From positions 275,625 to 332,170 of the forward strand of contig ML976978.1 of NCBI GenBank assembly GCA_010015675.1: 56,546 nucleotides of DNA, given 5' to 3'. The notes beneath the pieces were generated by a model. The model had not been told where the DNA came from. It searched no databases and saw only the letters and a program-made list of their open reading frames with translations. Both the position numbers and the translations under genes were made by a program. This document shows, in pieces, positions 21,725 to 32,908 of the stretch. This DNA is from Byssothecium circinans. Its lineage: Eukaryota > Ascomycota > Dothideomycetes > Pleosporales > Massarinaceae. Positions within the stretch are counted from its first letter, which is position 1, and the number at the start of each line of letters is the position of its first letter.

Positions 21725-24648
21725 ATGGCTGGCGCGACACGAGCGTCCACCAACCGCAAGCAGCCCGCGCGCTCGACGCCGGCTTCTTCGCAAGCCCAGC
21801 CTACTGCGAGCTCCGGGAGCACAATTCCAGATGACCGCATGCACGCGCCCAATGGCTCTCACGGGTACGTAAAGTCCGACGTAGAGACTGCTGCTCGTGC
21901 CGACATGTCGCGCCTTAGTCAAGAATTCGAGCCCATGTCAATCGAGACCGACGAGGGTAAGTATCCAACAACCCTCCTACCGCACCGCCTGCAGCCACTG
22001 ACAATCCATTCAACGTAGATCGTGGCCCCAGCGAAGTCGAAGTCTTGGGAGTGCAATTGAAAGAAGCGGTAGCTGTCATCAACAGGCTCGTAGCTTTGGG
22101 CCTTGAGCGTCACGACATCCCTCTTCCAAAGTGTATAGTCCTAGGTTCGTCGCGCCTTCCTACTTTTACTATGCTGGGGTTCATCTAACAAGACTAGGAG
22201 AGCAATCAACGGGCAAATCATCCGTCATTGAAGCGATTTCAGGCATCAAGACGCCACGTTCAACGGATACCTGTACTCGCTGCCCGCTGTACATACAGCT
22301 AGAAGAGCCGTCCAAAGAGTCGAGCAAGAGCTGGCACGCCAAGATCCTGATTCGCCACAAGTACATCTATGACGGGATCTCCCGAACTCGGTTCCCGAAC
22401 TGGTGAGTGTTCTCAACGCTTCAAGCCGTACAAAAGGTGCACTAACTTCGCTTGTAGGAAGAAGAACCCCAACCCTGTCGAGGAGCCGTTTGCCGAAACT
22501 AAATCACCATTAGAGCTCGAGGAGCTTATCGCTCGAGCCCAACTCGCGGTGCTAAGCCCAGATCAGCCATCGACTGATTTCCTTCATCCCGACGTGTTCT
22601 CGAGGGACAGCGACACTTATCACCAGTGTGATTTCAGTCCAAACATCGTCTGTATTTACATATCACAGCTAGGACTTCCATCGCTATCGTTCTACGACCT
22701 TCCTGGTATCATTGGTCAAGCGGAGAAAGAAGACGCCCAGTTTCTTGTCAAGTTTGTGAGAGACTTGGTCTCTGAATACGTTCTGGATCCACAGACTCTG
22801 GTCCTAGTCACCTGCTCCCTGGTAAGAAGGCCACTCTAAACTGCATGCACATGCTGACTTCGCACTAGGAGAATGATCTGGCCAACTCCACTGTCACCAC
22901 ACTTGCTCGAGAGCTTGGGGCATCTGAGCGCTGCATCGGTGTTCTGACAAAACCGGACCGGCTTCCAGCTTGCAGTCGCGTCGGCAAGCTTGAGCAGGTT
23001 CTTGCCGGGAGGCGCTTCCCGCTTGGACACGGATACTTCGTTGTGAAGAACCCTCCACAAGATGACATCAATCGCGGTGTGTCCCATCGTCATGCGCGCG
23101 CGCAGGAGCAGCAATTCTTCTCCACAAACGAACCGTGGACAACGACAGATTTCCAGGCTTATCAATCTCGGTTCGGATCAGCCAATCTCCAGAGAGCCCT
23201 GTCGACGAAGTTGACGTACCAGATCAAGGACCTGCTGCCCATCATCCTCGAGCAGGTGAAATCTCGCCTGGATAAAGTCAACTCGGAGCTCAGCCAGCTC
23301 CCAGAACCACCCGCGTCGGCTTTTAGCTCCACCCGTATCATCAGCGACATTCTTCTAGCCTTCTCCAACGATGTTGGCGTCGCTATGCGAGGTAAATATC
23401 CCCAACATACATGGGGAAACACGTGGAAAGCGCTTTGCGATCAGTATCTAGACGCTCTTCTGTCCATGAAGCCAGCGATCAAGAAGTTTGGTCAACTGGA
23501 CGCCGGAATCTTCAAATCTTCCGAATTCGCGGGCAAATCAGTCGGGACTTCGATCGCTGTTGATTCCGACGATGACGAAGACATGGGCGTCTCCAGGTCT
23601 GATAGTCCAAAGACTCCATCGAAGAAGCGCAAAGTTGAGGACTCGGGGGGTCCCACTAGCCGTTTCCAGACCCCATCTCGGACCCCCCGGCAGCCAACTT
23701 TCGCAGCAATTCCAAACCAACCTGGTGTCCGCAAGGTCTTTGACCTGGATGATTTTGCAGCACACCTTCGAAACGTGTCTGTCTCCACCATCCCCCACGA
23801 CACTGACTCCTCAGTAATCAACGACTTGATTATTGAGAATATTACGCATTGGGATCTGCCCACTGGTCGTTTTTTTGGTCAGCTGGAATCCAAAATGCGG
23901 GAAGTTGTGAAATCGATCTTCAGTAAGCGCTTTGGATACTGGCAAGATTCACCACTGTGTCAAGCCGCCGGGGCTATCATTGACCAGGTCTTCAAGAATC
24001 ACCTCGAACAACAGCGAAGCATGGCGCAAGACAGTTTGGCTGACGAATATCATGGTCCGTTTCTCTATGATGAGCAGGATTATGAAGAGCTTCGCACCAA
24101 GACTCTAGGGGAGTATCGCGTGGCTCGCAAAGAAGCGCGTAAGGTACAATTCGCCAAGGAGGCACTCGGTCCAGGATTCGATGTTGAGGACGCTCGGAAG
24201 TTGTTCCTGCGCGACGCGGCCGCAAAGCAAGCGTTATTCGAGAAGGAGCCCTACGAGAAGGAGATCGTTGCGATTTCGAGGGTTACGACCTATTACACCT
24301 TCGCTGCAAAGCGCCTTCGATCGAACGTTTGCGGCCGTATATCCAGCAAGTTTCTGTCGCAGCTGGCACAGAACCTCCGTGATGAGCTGGAGAACAACCT
24401 AGGAATCCACGATGAGAATGGTGCGTTTTCCGCTATCAACTGCCGAGTTTTGACTAACACCTCTAGGTCCCCAAACCGCCATGCATTTGCTGGCCGAACC
24501 CACGTATCGTGCTAAGCAGCGTCAAGAGCTTCACAACACGAAGGAGGCCCTGCAGAGCGGATTGAAGCACCTAGAATCGCTCCAAGGGTTCCCGTTGTCG
24601 TCTCAGCAATCCACCAACGGCTTCGTGTCGTTCGGTTCCTCGCACTGA
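21725..24648 (+). CDS. Dynamin-family GTPase with nuclear localisation signal, six exons
   Basis: Exons 21725-21956, 22019-22144, 22198-22402, 22458-22821, 22869-24420 and 24467-24648 give 886 residues; all five introns (46-62 bp) are GT/AG and frame-consistent. GTPase motifs are complete: P-loop GEQSTGKSS (about 120-128), switch I TCTRCPL, DLPG (about 268-271) and TKPD (about 336-339). The middle/stalk and C-terminal GED-like helices follow (YEKEIVAISRVTTYYTF). It belongs to the Mx/dynamin-like group common in filamentous fungi, without PH domain or proline-rich tail. A disordered insertion at about 540-600 contains SKKRKVED, a classical nuclear import signal, with flanking acidic and Ser/Pro residues. 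The short Ser/Thr/Gln-rich N-terminus is also disordered. It probably self-assembles on membranes; the nuclear location is an inference. Confidence 0.93.
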
Positions 24649-25532
24649 GGAAATGGTGGACATTGCGAGGTCGCGTCGCTAATCCAACGGTCGCCTCAGA
24701 AGCTTAGGCCTGTGGTTCACGCCGTCGACCTTGATCAGCCTGACGATACTTCATTCAGAGTGGGGATTTTCTTCCGTTGGCACCGTGAGAGTTGTGCATC
24801 TTTCTTTCCATGGTCCATGGCTTGTCAAGTCTGGACGAGATTGCCTTGTTTTCTTTCATGTCGAGTGGCTTCTTGGTCTCTCGACGGTTTTTATCAGGCG
24901 AACACTGCTCCTTAGCTAGTGCTTGGCGCTGTTCGACAACACTGTGTCGACGACGCTGTGATAGCGGGATGGTGACAGTCTTTGGCAAAGCCGCATAACT
25001 TCGGAGTCTCGAACATAGCTTAATTCAATATCTTGGTACTATTCTCTTGTCTTTCCTTTCCGCTTTTCAAGCACTCCCCCGCCTTCCTCCCAATCCTCTA
25101 AAGAACCAGCTGGCTAGTGTGGAGGGAAATCGAGCTCTGGAGAGCGAAACTCTATTGTATTAGGGGTAAAATTGGATGAGACTATATACAGAGTTTGGAT
25201 AACAATCCTCTAATCACCTGATCAGCCTTCAGTATATCCTACGCAACAGTTAGGAGGTGGGGGTGGGTAGGGGGGATTGGTACGTGTATCTATTTTTATC
25301 TGAACGAGGGGAGGGGAGATAGGGGAGAAGAGAATGGAGGAATGAGGAGGGTGGAAGGAAAGGAAAAATGAAGAGGATCGGAGGGGTAGAAAAAGAATGA
25401 ACAGTATGGAGAGAAGAACGCAGCAAATGCAAGGAGTGTAAGAGAATAGCCATCAGATCATCGGAGTGGGAGTCATACCTTCAAATATAATGATAAAATA
25501 TATATGTACATTAAATATCCTACTAACAGGGC
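24649..25532. other. Intergenic with purine-rich tract
   Basis: 3' region between two convergent genes. 25252-25440 is a G/A-rich strand (runs of GGGGA/GGAGG). No gene seen. Confidence 0.5.
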
Positions 25533-27456
25533 TTAGAGCTTCCAATTATTGCAGCATTCGCAATCACCAAAAACCTGGTCCGCCTCTTCCACAGCCCAGT
25601 CAATATCTTGGACTGGAATTTCTGCCTCGTGTCCTGCAACCTTCAAAGCTTCCACCCATCTTCGATAGGTAGCTTCACCGAAGCATTCAGCAACCGCTCC
25701 TGGAGACGCGTTTTTCCCTCTGAGCAACGGAGGCACATGGTAGGATGTAGCTGAACTCAAGGTCCTGGCATCGACCCCATTGTCCAAAAGAAACGATATC
25801 GCGTCAAAGTTGTCATAGCCAACCGCTACGTGCAACAAATTCCAGCCTCGAATATCGCGCTCCTCACGGGAATTGTGATCATTGTCTATATCCCATAGAG
25901 CTCGAAGTGTGTCGGCATTCTTGTAGCCCACTGCGCAAAGGAGCGGGGTCCAGCTCAACCTATTGGTGCGAAGATGACTCAGAGCACCCATTTGCAAAAG
26001 CATTCTAATGTCATCTGCAGTGCCCCAGGCTGCGGCGCGGTGGAGTACGCTCCAGCCTTTCTGGTCCTGAGCGTTGAACTGTGAGAATGACTGACACGCC
26101 AGAATCTCCAGGAATTCTGCCGTCCGGGGGGTTTTTGGCCGGGAATTACCATAGAGAAATGAGGCAGCCGTGTATCCTCCATCATAGAGAAACTCGACAT
26201 CGGCGCGTTTAGTACGAAGCAGTGATCTAGCAATATCCGGCTGCCGTTTCCACGCCGATAGAAGGAGCTGTTTCCTGAGACCGCGTAAGTTGTATTACCA
26301 GATTTTTGCGCAGATTCTCGGCACTTACGACTGTACAGGTGCTCCTGCCTCAATCAGAAAGTCGACAAGCTCCGTGGAGCCGCTATCAATTGCATACTAA
26401 GGTAGGTCACGTTAGTGTCAAGCTTCCAGCGTGGAGAAGGCAGACATTACGTAAATTAGACTCCGATTTTCAACCGACATGTCATTCGGTGCCGCCTCCC
26501 TTTGTAGAAAGAGGGTCCTGACAGCAACAGTGTCTCCTCTTTCACAGGCCCTCACAATATCCGACTCACATGGGATGATGTTGAAAACATCGAGACCACC
26601 ATGTACCAGCGAGAAATTGGACCAAGAGCCCAGGCCCCTTCGAACGCAAACCGACAAAACGAAAGTTATTCGTCTTGAAAGGAGAGGAAAAGAAGCCTTG
26701 GTGTGGAACGTGTACGCTTTCTGAAACGCGTTCTTAGACGTGTTCAGCTCAATGTCAGAACCAAGAAGACTGCTCCAGTATTCTGAAAGCGCGAAAGAGT
26801 ATCCGTGCCGGAATACAGTTGTGGTATCTTTGTTGTGGCGTGCAACACTTGCCGATATGTTCCTACCGCCCGGCGCCCGAGAAGGTATGTTACTTGGTTG
26901 AAGTTGAGGCTCTTGCGAGACAGATACTACAAGAGCAGCATTTTTCTTTTGCGACACCACAGTTATGCGCCTATTAATTGTAAGTCATCAACAAGGATAA
27001 TCAGTGTAGAAGTATCACAGTCTTACATGTTGATCAGCTGCAGCACTACCAGCAAACGGCTTTCGGTCCTCTGCAGCCTTGACAGCGCATCGTCAACGAC
27101 CTTGCGGTCGAAGAGGGCCCACGAAATTCGTAATGGTACGCGTGCTTTCCCTCCGCTCGTGCGAGTATATCGCTGCATATCCGCGTGCATCGCTTTCAGT
27201 TCGTTCTACGCAATTGTTAAGGTCTGGGTTATTATCCAAACTCTTCGCTGGATATGAGGGCGTCCAAAATCTTTTCTTCTTGCATCTGCGCTATGCAGTT
27301 GAGCTCGAGAAACATTAACGAAATCTAGTGGCACAAGTGCATGAGCTCTTTGGGGGCACATTGGAATTGCTGCACCAGGCTCTAGGAAACGGCGCCTATT
27401 TCTTTGGCGAGACCGACTTGCGTGATGATGGAGGCAGCCGCGCTGATGGGCTCTAT
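25533..27456 (-). CDS. Ankyrin-repeat protein with STAND-type N-terminal domain; N-terminus damaged
   Basis: Downstream exons 26970-26451, 26396-26329 and 26274-25533 are intact with 54-bp introns and encode ankyrin repeats (DIVRACERGDTVAVRTLFL, TELVDFLIEAGAPV, GWSVLHRAAAWGTADDIRML, GWNLLHVAVGYDNFDAISFL). Exon 27205-27027 encodes WALFDRKVVDDALSRLQRTE and LLVVLQLINM, typical of the fungal N-terminal (Helo-like) domain of STAND/ankyrin proteins. Further upstream (27456 to about 27220) the expected N-terminus PISAAASIITQVGLAKEIGAV is readable, but the expected start is ATA, two TAG stops interrupt it and no good donor is left. The full-length protein is therefore probably not made; a shortened product from a downstream ATG is possible. 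Role likely in non-self recognition or signalling (family inference). Confidence 0.7.
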
Positions 27457-28592
27457 GCTGATAGCGGGTAAAGCGACGTTTCTAAAGTCAGGCTGTTCCA
27501 ATCAGAAAGTGTAAGGTGTTGTGATGCTGCCTGATATGCTGCATCCGGTGAGCGTAAACTCAGCCTAACGCGCGGTTCCTTCGATTTGATTGCCCGTCTG
27601 CCTATCGTTCTCATACATGAAACGCCCTGCATTCTGAACGATCCTGGAATGGAAGTCAGCCTCAAGCTGAAACCGCCGAAGCCGCAGCCACAGCCGCCTT
27701 CATCCTTGTTGCTGGAACGGAACCGGCATTGCTATAGGCCTGCTATTGATACCTAGGTAGTGTCAACTTAGCCGCCGACTCGCCCGGAAATGTGACAGCG
27801 CGGCTATGGAGTCGATAGGTTATGAGGTCCTCATTATTGCACTGCGTCTGTCTTCGCCATTGCACTGCCTCTCTCTCTTCATGATATATAAGTGCTGGGG
27901 TTTCCACATCTACTTGGAGCAGAAATCTTCATTCAACCCCCGCTTTTATATTCCAATTTTTTTTCCAGAAGCAACACACAACAAACAACATACAACAACA
28001 GTACCTGCCTCGACAAAATGCAGACGCCCCGCCCGTCGAACTGTGACGACAAGGACGAACAGCCCAAAGATTAAGGTTAATAGCTGAAGAAGTCGAGCCG
28101 GTAAGTATAAGCCCCGGTACAGGTATTAAAGACTATCGCTAAGAACTGGGAGGAACGATGTGGCGATGAGTTTGGGGGAGGTCGCTTTATGTTGATGGAA
28201 AGCAAGGAGCGTGCGAAGGGATGGCGATTTGGCCCAAATCGCCAATGGAGGGTATTGAAATGACGCCTTTGCATTTTCTGGGGAGATGTTGTTTAACTCG
28301 TGCTTCGCATTCGAGAGTTGAGATATATCTCTGGTTTAATGACTACAAACTGAGGCTGCCAAATCCAAGAGCTCGATGAGTGAGTCGTGATGTTTTTGAT
28401 TGTGAATTTTCGTATGCAATGTTGAAGCTTACCTCAAGAGTCCCAACGCTCCGCCCCTGGGTTGTGATTGGTTGATGTTGGTGAAGGATGCGGTGGAAAT
28501 TAAGGGCGGGGTGTTGCAAGGAAAACTTGGCTCTAAAGTTATTGACGGCTAAAATGAAAGAACTTCTACGTCTAAACCCCCATCGTAAAATC
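27457..28592. other. Intergenic, possibly with a small unresolved gene at 28018-28262
   Basis: A UTR-like AC-rich leader (27960-28017) precedes ATG 28018, whose frame gives only 18 codons. Further on, 28131-28262 reads KTIAKNWEERCGDEFGGGRF and MLMESKERAKGWRFGP to a TGA, which looks coding. No splice arrangement joining them cleanly was found (a 47-bp intron from 28078 joins a different frame). The rest shows nothing. Confidence 0.3.
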
Positions 28593-29753
28593 TTAATCCG
28601 TAATACCACCCAACCACTCCCCCACCCTCTTCCCCATCCTCTCTACACTCCCCCCAAACCCAAGCACATCCCCCATCAACAACATATCATGCGGCACCGC
28701 CTCCTCCTCATCCCACGTGACCCTATTCCCCTGCACCCCAGCCATCTCCCGCGCCCACTCCCTCGCATCGAAATACAATATCTCCGCCGAGCCCGCGTTG
28801 ACAAACAAAGGCGTCTCAGTCCGGAACATCTTGAGCTTGTGGTTCACATACGGCGTATCCAGATTCGCTGCGCCGCTGAGCCCGGCGTACGCGCGATGGC
28901 CCCATTGAGTGAATGCGGGGGAGAGATAGTCGCTGATGTAGTTTGGGTTCTTGAGGACTCCATCTACGGAGCCTTCGTGCGGGTTTATCCACGGGGACCA
29001 GAGGAGCGCGGCGCGGGGGGTGGGGATGTCGAGATCGGCGCCGTACTCGGCGATATAGCGTAGTAACGCAACCGCGTTGTTCGCGCCCGCCGAGTCTCCG
29101 CTTAGTACGATGTTCCGCGCGGGCACCTTGAGCTCTCTGAGCAGGTACAAGTAGCTCGTAAGGCTATCCTGCAGGGCGGCGGGGAACGGGTTCGACGTCC
29201 GGGATGCCGGCAGCGTGGAGAGGCGGTACTGCGGCATTAGGATGTGTGTTGCGCGTGTGTGGCGGAAGAGCGTGGAGGTTAGGGATGAGGATACGGTGGT
29301 GCGGCCGTTGCCGACGACGTAGGCGCCGCCGTGGATGTGCAGGATTACTAGCACGTTCTCCATGTTGTCGCCGACACGCAATCCGCTTTTTGCTTTGTTT
29401 TTCGTGTACCATGTCCCGCCTACATCACCGGGTACAATTTCGCTCCGACCATTACCGAGTAATGGTCCTTTAAACAACGTCTTCCACTCCTCGCGTAGTT
29501 TCATGATTACCCATCTATCCTTCTCTCTCCCAGGTGTGAGAGGTAACGGCGTCTTAACTTGTACAGTGGCGGCATGCGCGAGGAAAGCGTAGAAGACGCG
29601 CATGCTGAGCGCTTGCCGGAAGCTCCATTTTGGGTGCTGGCGCCCTCGGGGAAGGAGGTATTTTAGGGTCCAGAAGGGAAGGCGGGTGAGTTCGAAAGCG
29701 AGGGCGCTGAGGACGTAGAGCGCTTTGAAGGGGTGGTAGGCGAGGAGCGTCAT
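28593..29753 (-). CDS. Alpha/beta hydrolase, HSL-type esterase, membrane-anchored
   Basis: Single exon, 386 residues from ATG 29753. It has a hydrophobic N-terminal anchor (ALYVLSALAFELTRLPFWTL), the oxyanion-hole motif HIHGGAYVVG, nucleophile elbow SGDSAGANN, a late Asp in SAEILYFDAREWA and catalytic His in AVPHDMLLM, all in the expected order for alpha/beta hydrolase fold-3 (hormone-sensitive lipase family, steryl acetyl hydrolase-like). It likely hydrolyses esters of small or lipid-like substrates at the ER membrane; the substrate is unknown. GC-rich third positions agree with neighbouring genes. No intron needed. Confidence 0.92.
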   Translation of the reverse strand: MTLLAYHPFKALYVLSALAFELTRLPFWTLKYLLPRGRQHPKWSFRQALSMRVFYAFLAHAATVQVKTPLPLTPGREKDRWVIMKLREEWKTLFKGPLLGNGRSEIVPGDVGGTWYTKNKAKSGLRVGDNMENVLVILHIHGGAYVVGNGRTTVSSSLTSTLFRHTRATHILMPQYRLSTLPASRTSNPFPAALQDSLTSYLYLLRELKVPARNIVLSGDSAGANNAVALLRYIAEYGADLDIPTPRAALLWSPWINPHEGSVDGVLKNPNYISDYLSPAFTQWGHRAYAGLSGAANLDTPYVNHKLKMFRTETPLFVNAGSAEILYFDAREWAREMAGVQGNRVTWDEEEAVPHDMLLMGDVLGFGGSVERMGKRVGEWLGGITD

Positions 29754-30325
29754 TGTTGGGGGCGTTGATGGTGGTGGTGGTGAAGGTGAAGGAGGCGATT
29801 GTAGGAGGAGAGGACCCGAGTGGCCAAGGGCGCGCCGGCATGACGCGGCAGGTTGTTATTACATGGTTGATTGATTGAGACGACGTTGTCCCGGCAGTGA
29901 TGCAGAGGCTAGTCCGGGGTTGGAGTTCATGTGAATCTTTGGAAATTGTGGGGATGCCGAGGGTCTTGCCTATTTTCGGTATGACGGCTGAGACTAACTC
30001 GAGTTGGATTTTACCCCGCGTATATCTCAGAATGGGAGTGACTATGTTCTCTCTTCATCAGCACATCCTTCAAGACGACGAGGTTCCGAAAAGTGGAGAC
30101 GGTCTAGCAGCTCGCTAGACAACGTGCATGGTTAAGCGAAGTATGTAAGTAATTACGTGCGGAGTTGAAATGTAGTTTAGATAACTACAGCAGTTCATTG
30201 TTTTTTCCCCCTTCAATACTCGTAGCTTTGAAGCTCTGAGCATGGCATGGAGAACTATAAGTGTAAGAGACGTTTTTCGTAACTTGCCCATGAGCTGGGA
30301 TTGGAGTTGGAGTAGGAGGTTGAAC
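29754..30325. other. Intergenic, no supported gene
   Basis: 5' region of the hydrolase and 3' region of the isochorismatase gene. No motif-bearing frame. Confidence 0.45.
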
Positions 30326-31194
30326 TCAATCAGCACAGAGTCTCCCCACCGCCTCCTCCGTCGTAAGAACATCGCCGTACCCAAAGCCCCAAGCCTTCAA
30401 CCCCCGTTCATGCTGCGATTTACTCGCACTACCCGTCGCGTCGCTGACGAGCCATGTTTCCTACACGCACACTGTTAGCATATTCCATATACCTCACACA
30501 TCTCCAACCCCGTCACATCACATCGCACCCACAAACGCAAAAGAGAAAAAGAAGAAAACAACTCACAAACCCCCGATTAAAAGCACTCCTCCCCGTACTA
30601 TCACAGCAGCAATCCGTCATAACCCCCACAATAACCACGCGTCCGACACCCTCACTCCTCAGCCTGCCCTCCAACTCCTCGGTCCGCGTCTCGCCGTCGA
30701 CGACGCCGTAGAAGGCGTCGTAGACGTTCTTAGAGATCACTCTGCTTCCGCTTGTTTGGGAGGAGGCGGTGGCGGCGGCGAGGAGGTCCCTGATGGCGGG
30801 CATAAATTCCCACTCCGATGAATTGACTGCGATACTCCTATAGCAGAATCTTACTGTCAGTGACCTTCTTCTTTCCATTCTCTCCCCCATCCTTACTCCA
30901 TCCCCCCTCTCCATTCCTCGCCCCTCTTCCCTCGTCCCATCCTTCCCGAAGACCGTCCCAACACAAAACACGAAAAACATACCCACCAACACCCCACTTC
31001 CGCACCAACTGATTCCGCACCGGCTCCTCAAAGTCCCGCGCCGCATGCCCATGCTGCGTAAAGTACTGCGGCCACCCCCTCTGCGCGAAGAGCTGCGAGA
31101 GGCGCACGATGTTGGGGAGTGCGGTCGTGGTCATGGGCGCGAAGGAGTTTTGCATGTCGGTTACTATGAGTGCGGGGGTAGGGGGCCAGGACAT
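30326..31194 (-). CDS. Isochorismatase-family cysteine hydrolase
   Basis: Exons 31194-30983, 30837-30567 and 30460-30326 encode 205 residues; introns are 145 and 106 bp. The catalytic triad is visible: Asp13 in LIVTDMQNSF, Lys107 in RVISKNVYDAFYG, and Cys in VIVGVMTDCCCDSTGRSAF (cluster 147-149, the middle Cys aligning with the nucleophile). The end ETWLVSDATGSAS...HERGL matches the family helix. These enzymes hydrolyse C-N or vinyl-ether bonds of small molecules such as nicotinamide or isochorismate; the exact substrate cannot be told. No signal peptide, so cytosolic. It shares an upstream region with the divergent gene at 31825. Confidence 0.9.
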
Positions 31195-31824
31195 TTTGTT
31201 GGTGGATGGGATGGGATGGGGGATTGGGGGATTGGGTTTGGTGGGATGGGATGGGATGGGATTGGAGAGGGGGTGTTATAGGTCGATTTGGGGGTTTGGG
31301 TTTGGTGTGTTGAGTGGATGGGATATGCAACACACGGGAACTTTCGAAGGTTTGAAGGAATTTAGGAACAACGTGTGACCAAGAGATAAAAATAAAATGC
31401 TCAATAGAAGATTAAGGGAAAGTATTAGTTGTTGATTTTAAAAGACTGCGTATGTATATACCAAACCGTGGGTTTCATAAGTAGTTGTGTAACATAGACA
31501 TCTATATGACGTCATACGCACTTAATTCCGCACATGTGGGAGTGTCGCGATATCACGTGCAAGTACATTCATTCACCCCAGGCCCGGCTCCCTCACCACA
31601 TGTATGATTCACCAAGCAAGAAAGCATACGGAAAGTTCGACATGTGGGACTTCGGTAGTGTTTGTCAACACGGTCGTTTGACTAAGCTGGGAGTTTGATG
31701 CGCGTCAACAAAGACCAAGTGTGTCGCATCGCCGGATGCGGAGTATACAAAGCCCTTCGTTTCAAATTCCTTCACCTGTACAGTCCATCAACGAAGTCCT
31801 CCACGCCCACTACCGACCGTCACC
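31195..31824. promoter_or_regulatory. Divergent intergenic region of isochorismatase and membrane-protein genes
   Basis: 630 bp without a gene. 31199-31265 is GGGAT/GGATTGG-rich on the plus strand. It contains a perfect CRE palindrome (31507-31514), a CACGTG box (31554-31559) and a CT-rich leader next to ATG 31825. Confidence 0.5.
31507..31514. promoter_or_regulatory. CRE-type palindrome TGACGTCA
   Basis: Perfect 8-bp ATF/CREB bZIP consensus between divergent genes. CACGTG follows 39 bp later. A functional role is inferred from the motif only; one chance match of this length is plausible in 56 kb. Confidence 0.4.
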
Positions 31825-32823
31825 ATGGCCACAGAATCCAGCGGCGTGATCCGCTCCGCCTTCTCCGCTCTCTCCAACTGGCTATACAACGAGTACATCA
31901 CCGCCATCTCCCTCATCATCCTCTGCCTCCTCGTCCACTACGTCATCCGCTGTAAAATAGAGCTCGAAAAGCGTAAAGCGCGCGCCTACGTCGAAAGTTA
32001 CTCGATTTCGCGACTCTAGCGCAGATGCACAGTAATGGAAGTCCTATTCGGGCTCTGCGACAAGTTCCTGATCGGGGAGCTACCGTTTAGTTGTCTGAAT
32101 GCCAGGTGCGAAAGATCGCTGCGAGAATGGGAGGAGAAACGATACCTGCGGCATCTGATACTCATGGGAATTATGCCGCTGTTTATCCAGGACGGCGACA
32201 TCGACACGAAGCTCGAGCATCCTATTAAACCGTTCGAAGGCAGCGCTTGGTACAGGACGAAATGGAAGCAAGGCAAGAAACGCGCCTGTTTCGAATTCAT
32301 GGTACCGTTGGGGATTCAGCCGTGGCAGGATGACGTGGACCGATTCATGGAGACAGCTCCCAGGCGAGACTTCATCAAGGCCCTGTTGAAGAATGAGCAT
32401 GGATGGCGCATCACGGTGGAGAATTGGGGCGGGGGTGAGTATGGGGATCAAGTAGTCGTGTCTGATATCCCAGCCAATGACGAGGAACCTCTGGAGGTGG
32501 GCGCGACGTCGTGGATCGAACTTTTGCTGCCGCTCAAGCACGACAGGACGCTTCAGCCTGCCAGGGGGAAGCGGGACCGCAGCTTTCAGAGTTATTGTAA
32601 GCCAGGTCAAGAGCCGGAGGTGATTAGGGAAAGCTACGATGGGTATAGTCCGATTGTCCGAGTCGAGTTGGCGCATTTTGGTCGGAGGTTGGATGAGATG
32701 ATTTACAGTTTTGCACTCGATTTCGGAGTTCCCGAGGTTTACAACGAAAACGACATGAAGGCTTTCACGGTGAATTGGGGGATTGAGCATATAAGAAACC
32801 TCCCGGCTTACTTCGCGGAGTGA
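31825..32823 (+). CDS. Hypothetical single-pass membrane protein, two exons
   Basis: ATG 31825 sits in an optimal context (GTCACCATGG). The first part has a membrane helix (YITAISLIILCLLVHYVI) followed by a basic stretch. A TAG at 32017-32019 lies in frame, but a 60-bp intron 31973-32032 (donor GTAAAG, acceptor CACAG) or an 81-bp one starting at 31952 removes it and enters exactly in frame at L-MEVLFGLCDKF. With the shorter intron the protein has 312 residues. The C-terminal part is soluble, charged, and without known motifs (WRITVENWGGGEYGDQVVV, IVRVELAHFGRRLDEMIYSF). Family not recognised. If neither intron is used the gene would be split by the stop. Confidence 0.6.
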
Positions 32824-32908
32824 GGCGCTTCGACGTCGGTTGGAAGGTCGATAATGGTTGGAGAGTTTCTTATTATGTCTGGAAGACCAAGACTTTCAAT
32901 AGCAGTAA

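Noticed and set aside
31199..31265. Telomere-like GGGAT repeats
   Set aside because: The units are irregular and differ from the fungal telomere repeat TTAGGG; plain G-rich low complexity.
31825..32823. Stop-codon readthrough across TAG 32017-32019
   Set aside because: A GT/AG intron of 60 or 81 bp removes the stop and restores frame exactly, which is a simpler explanation, although unproven.
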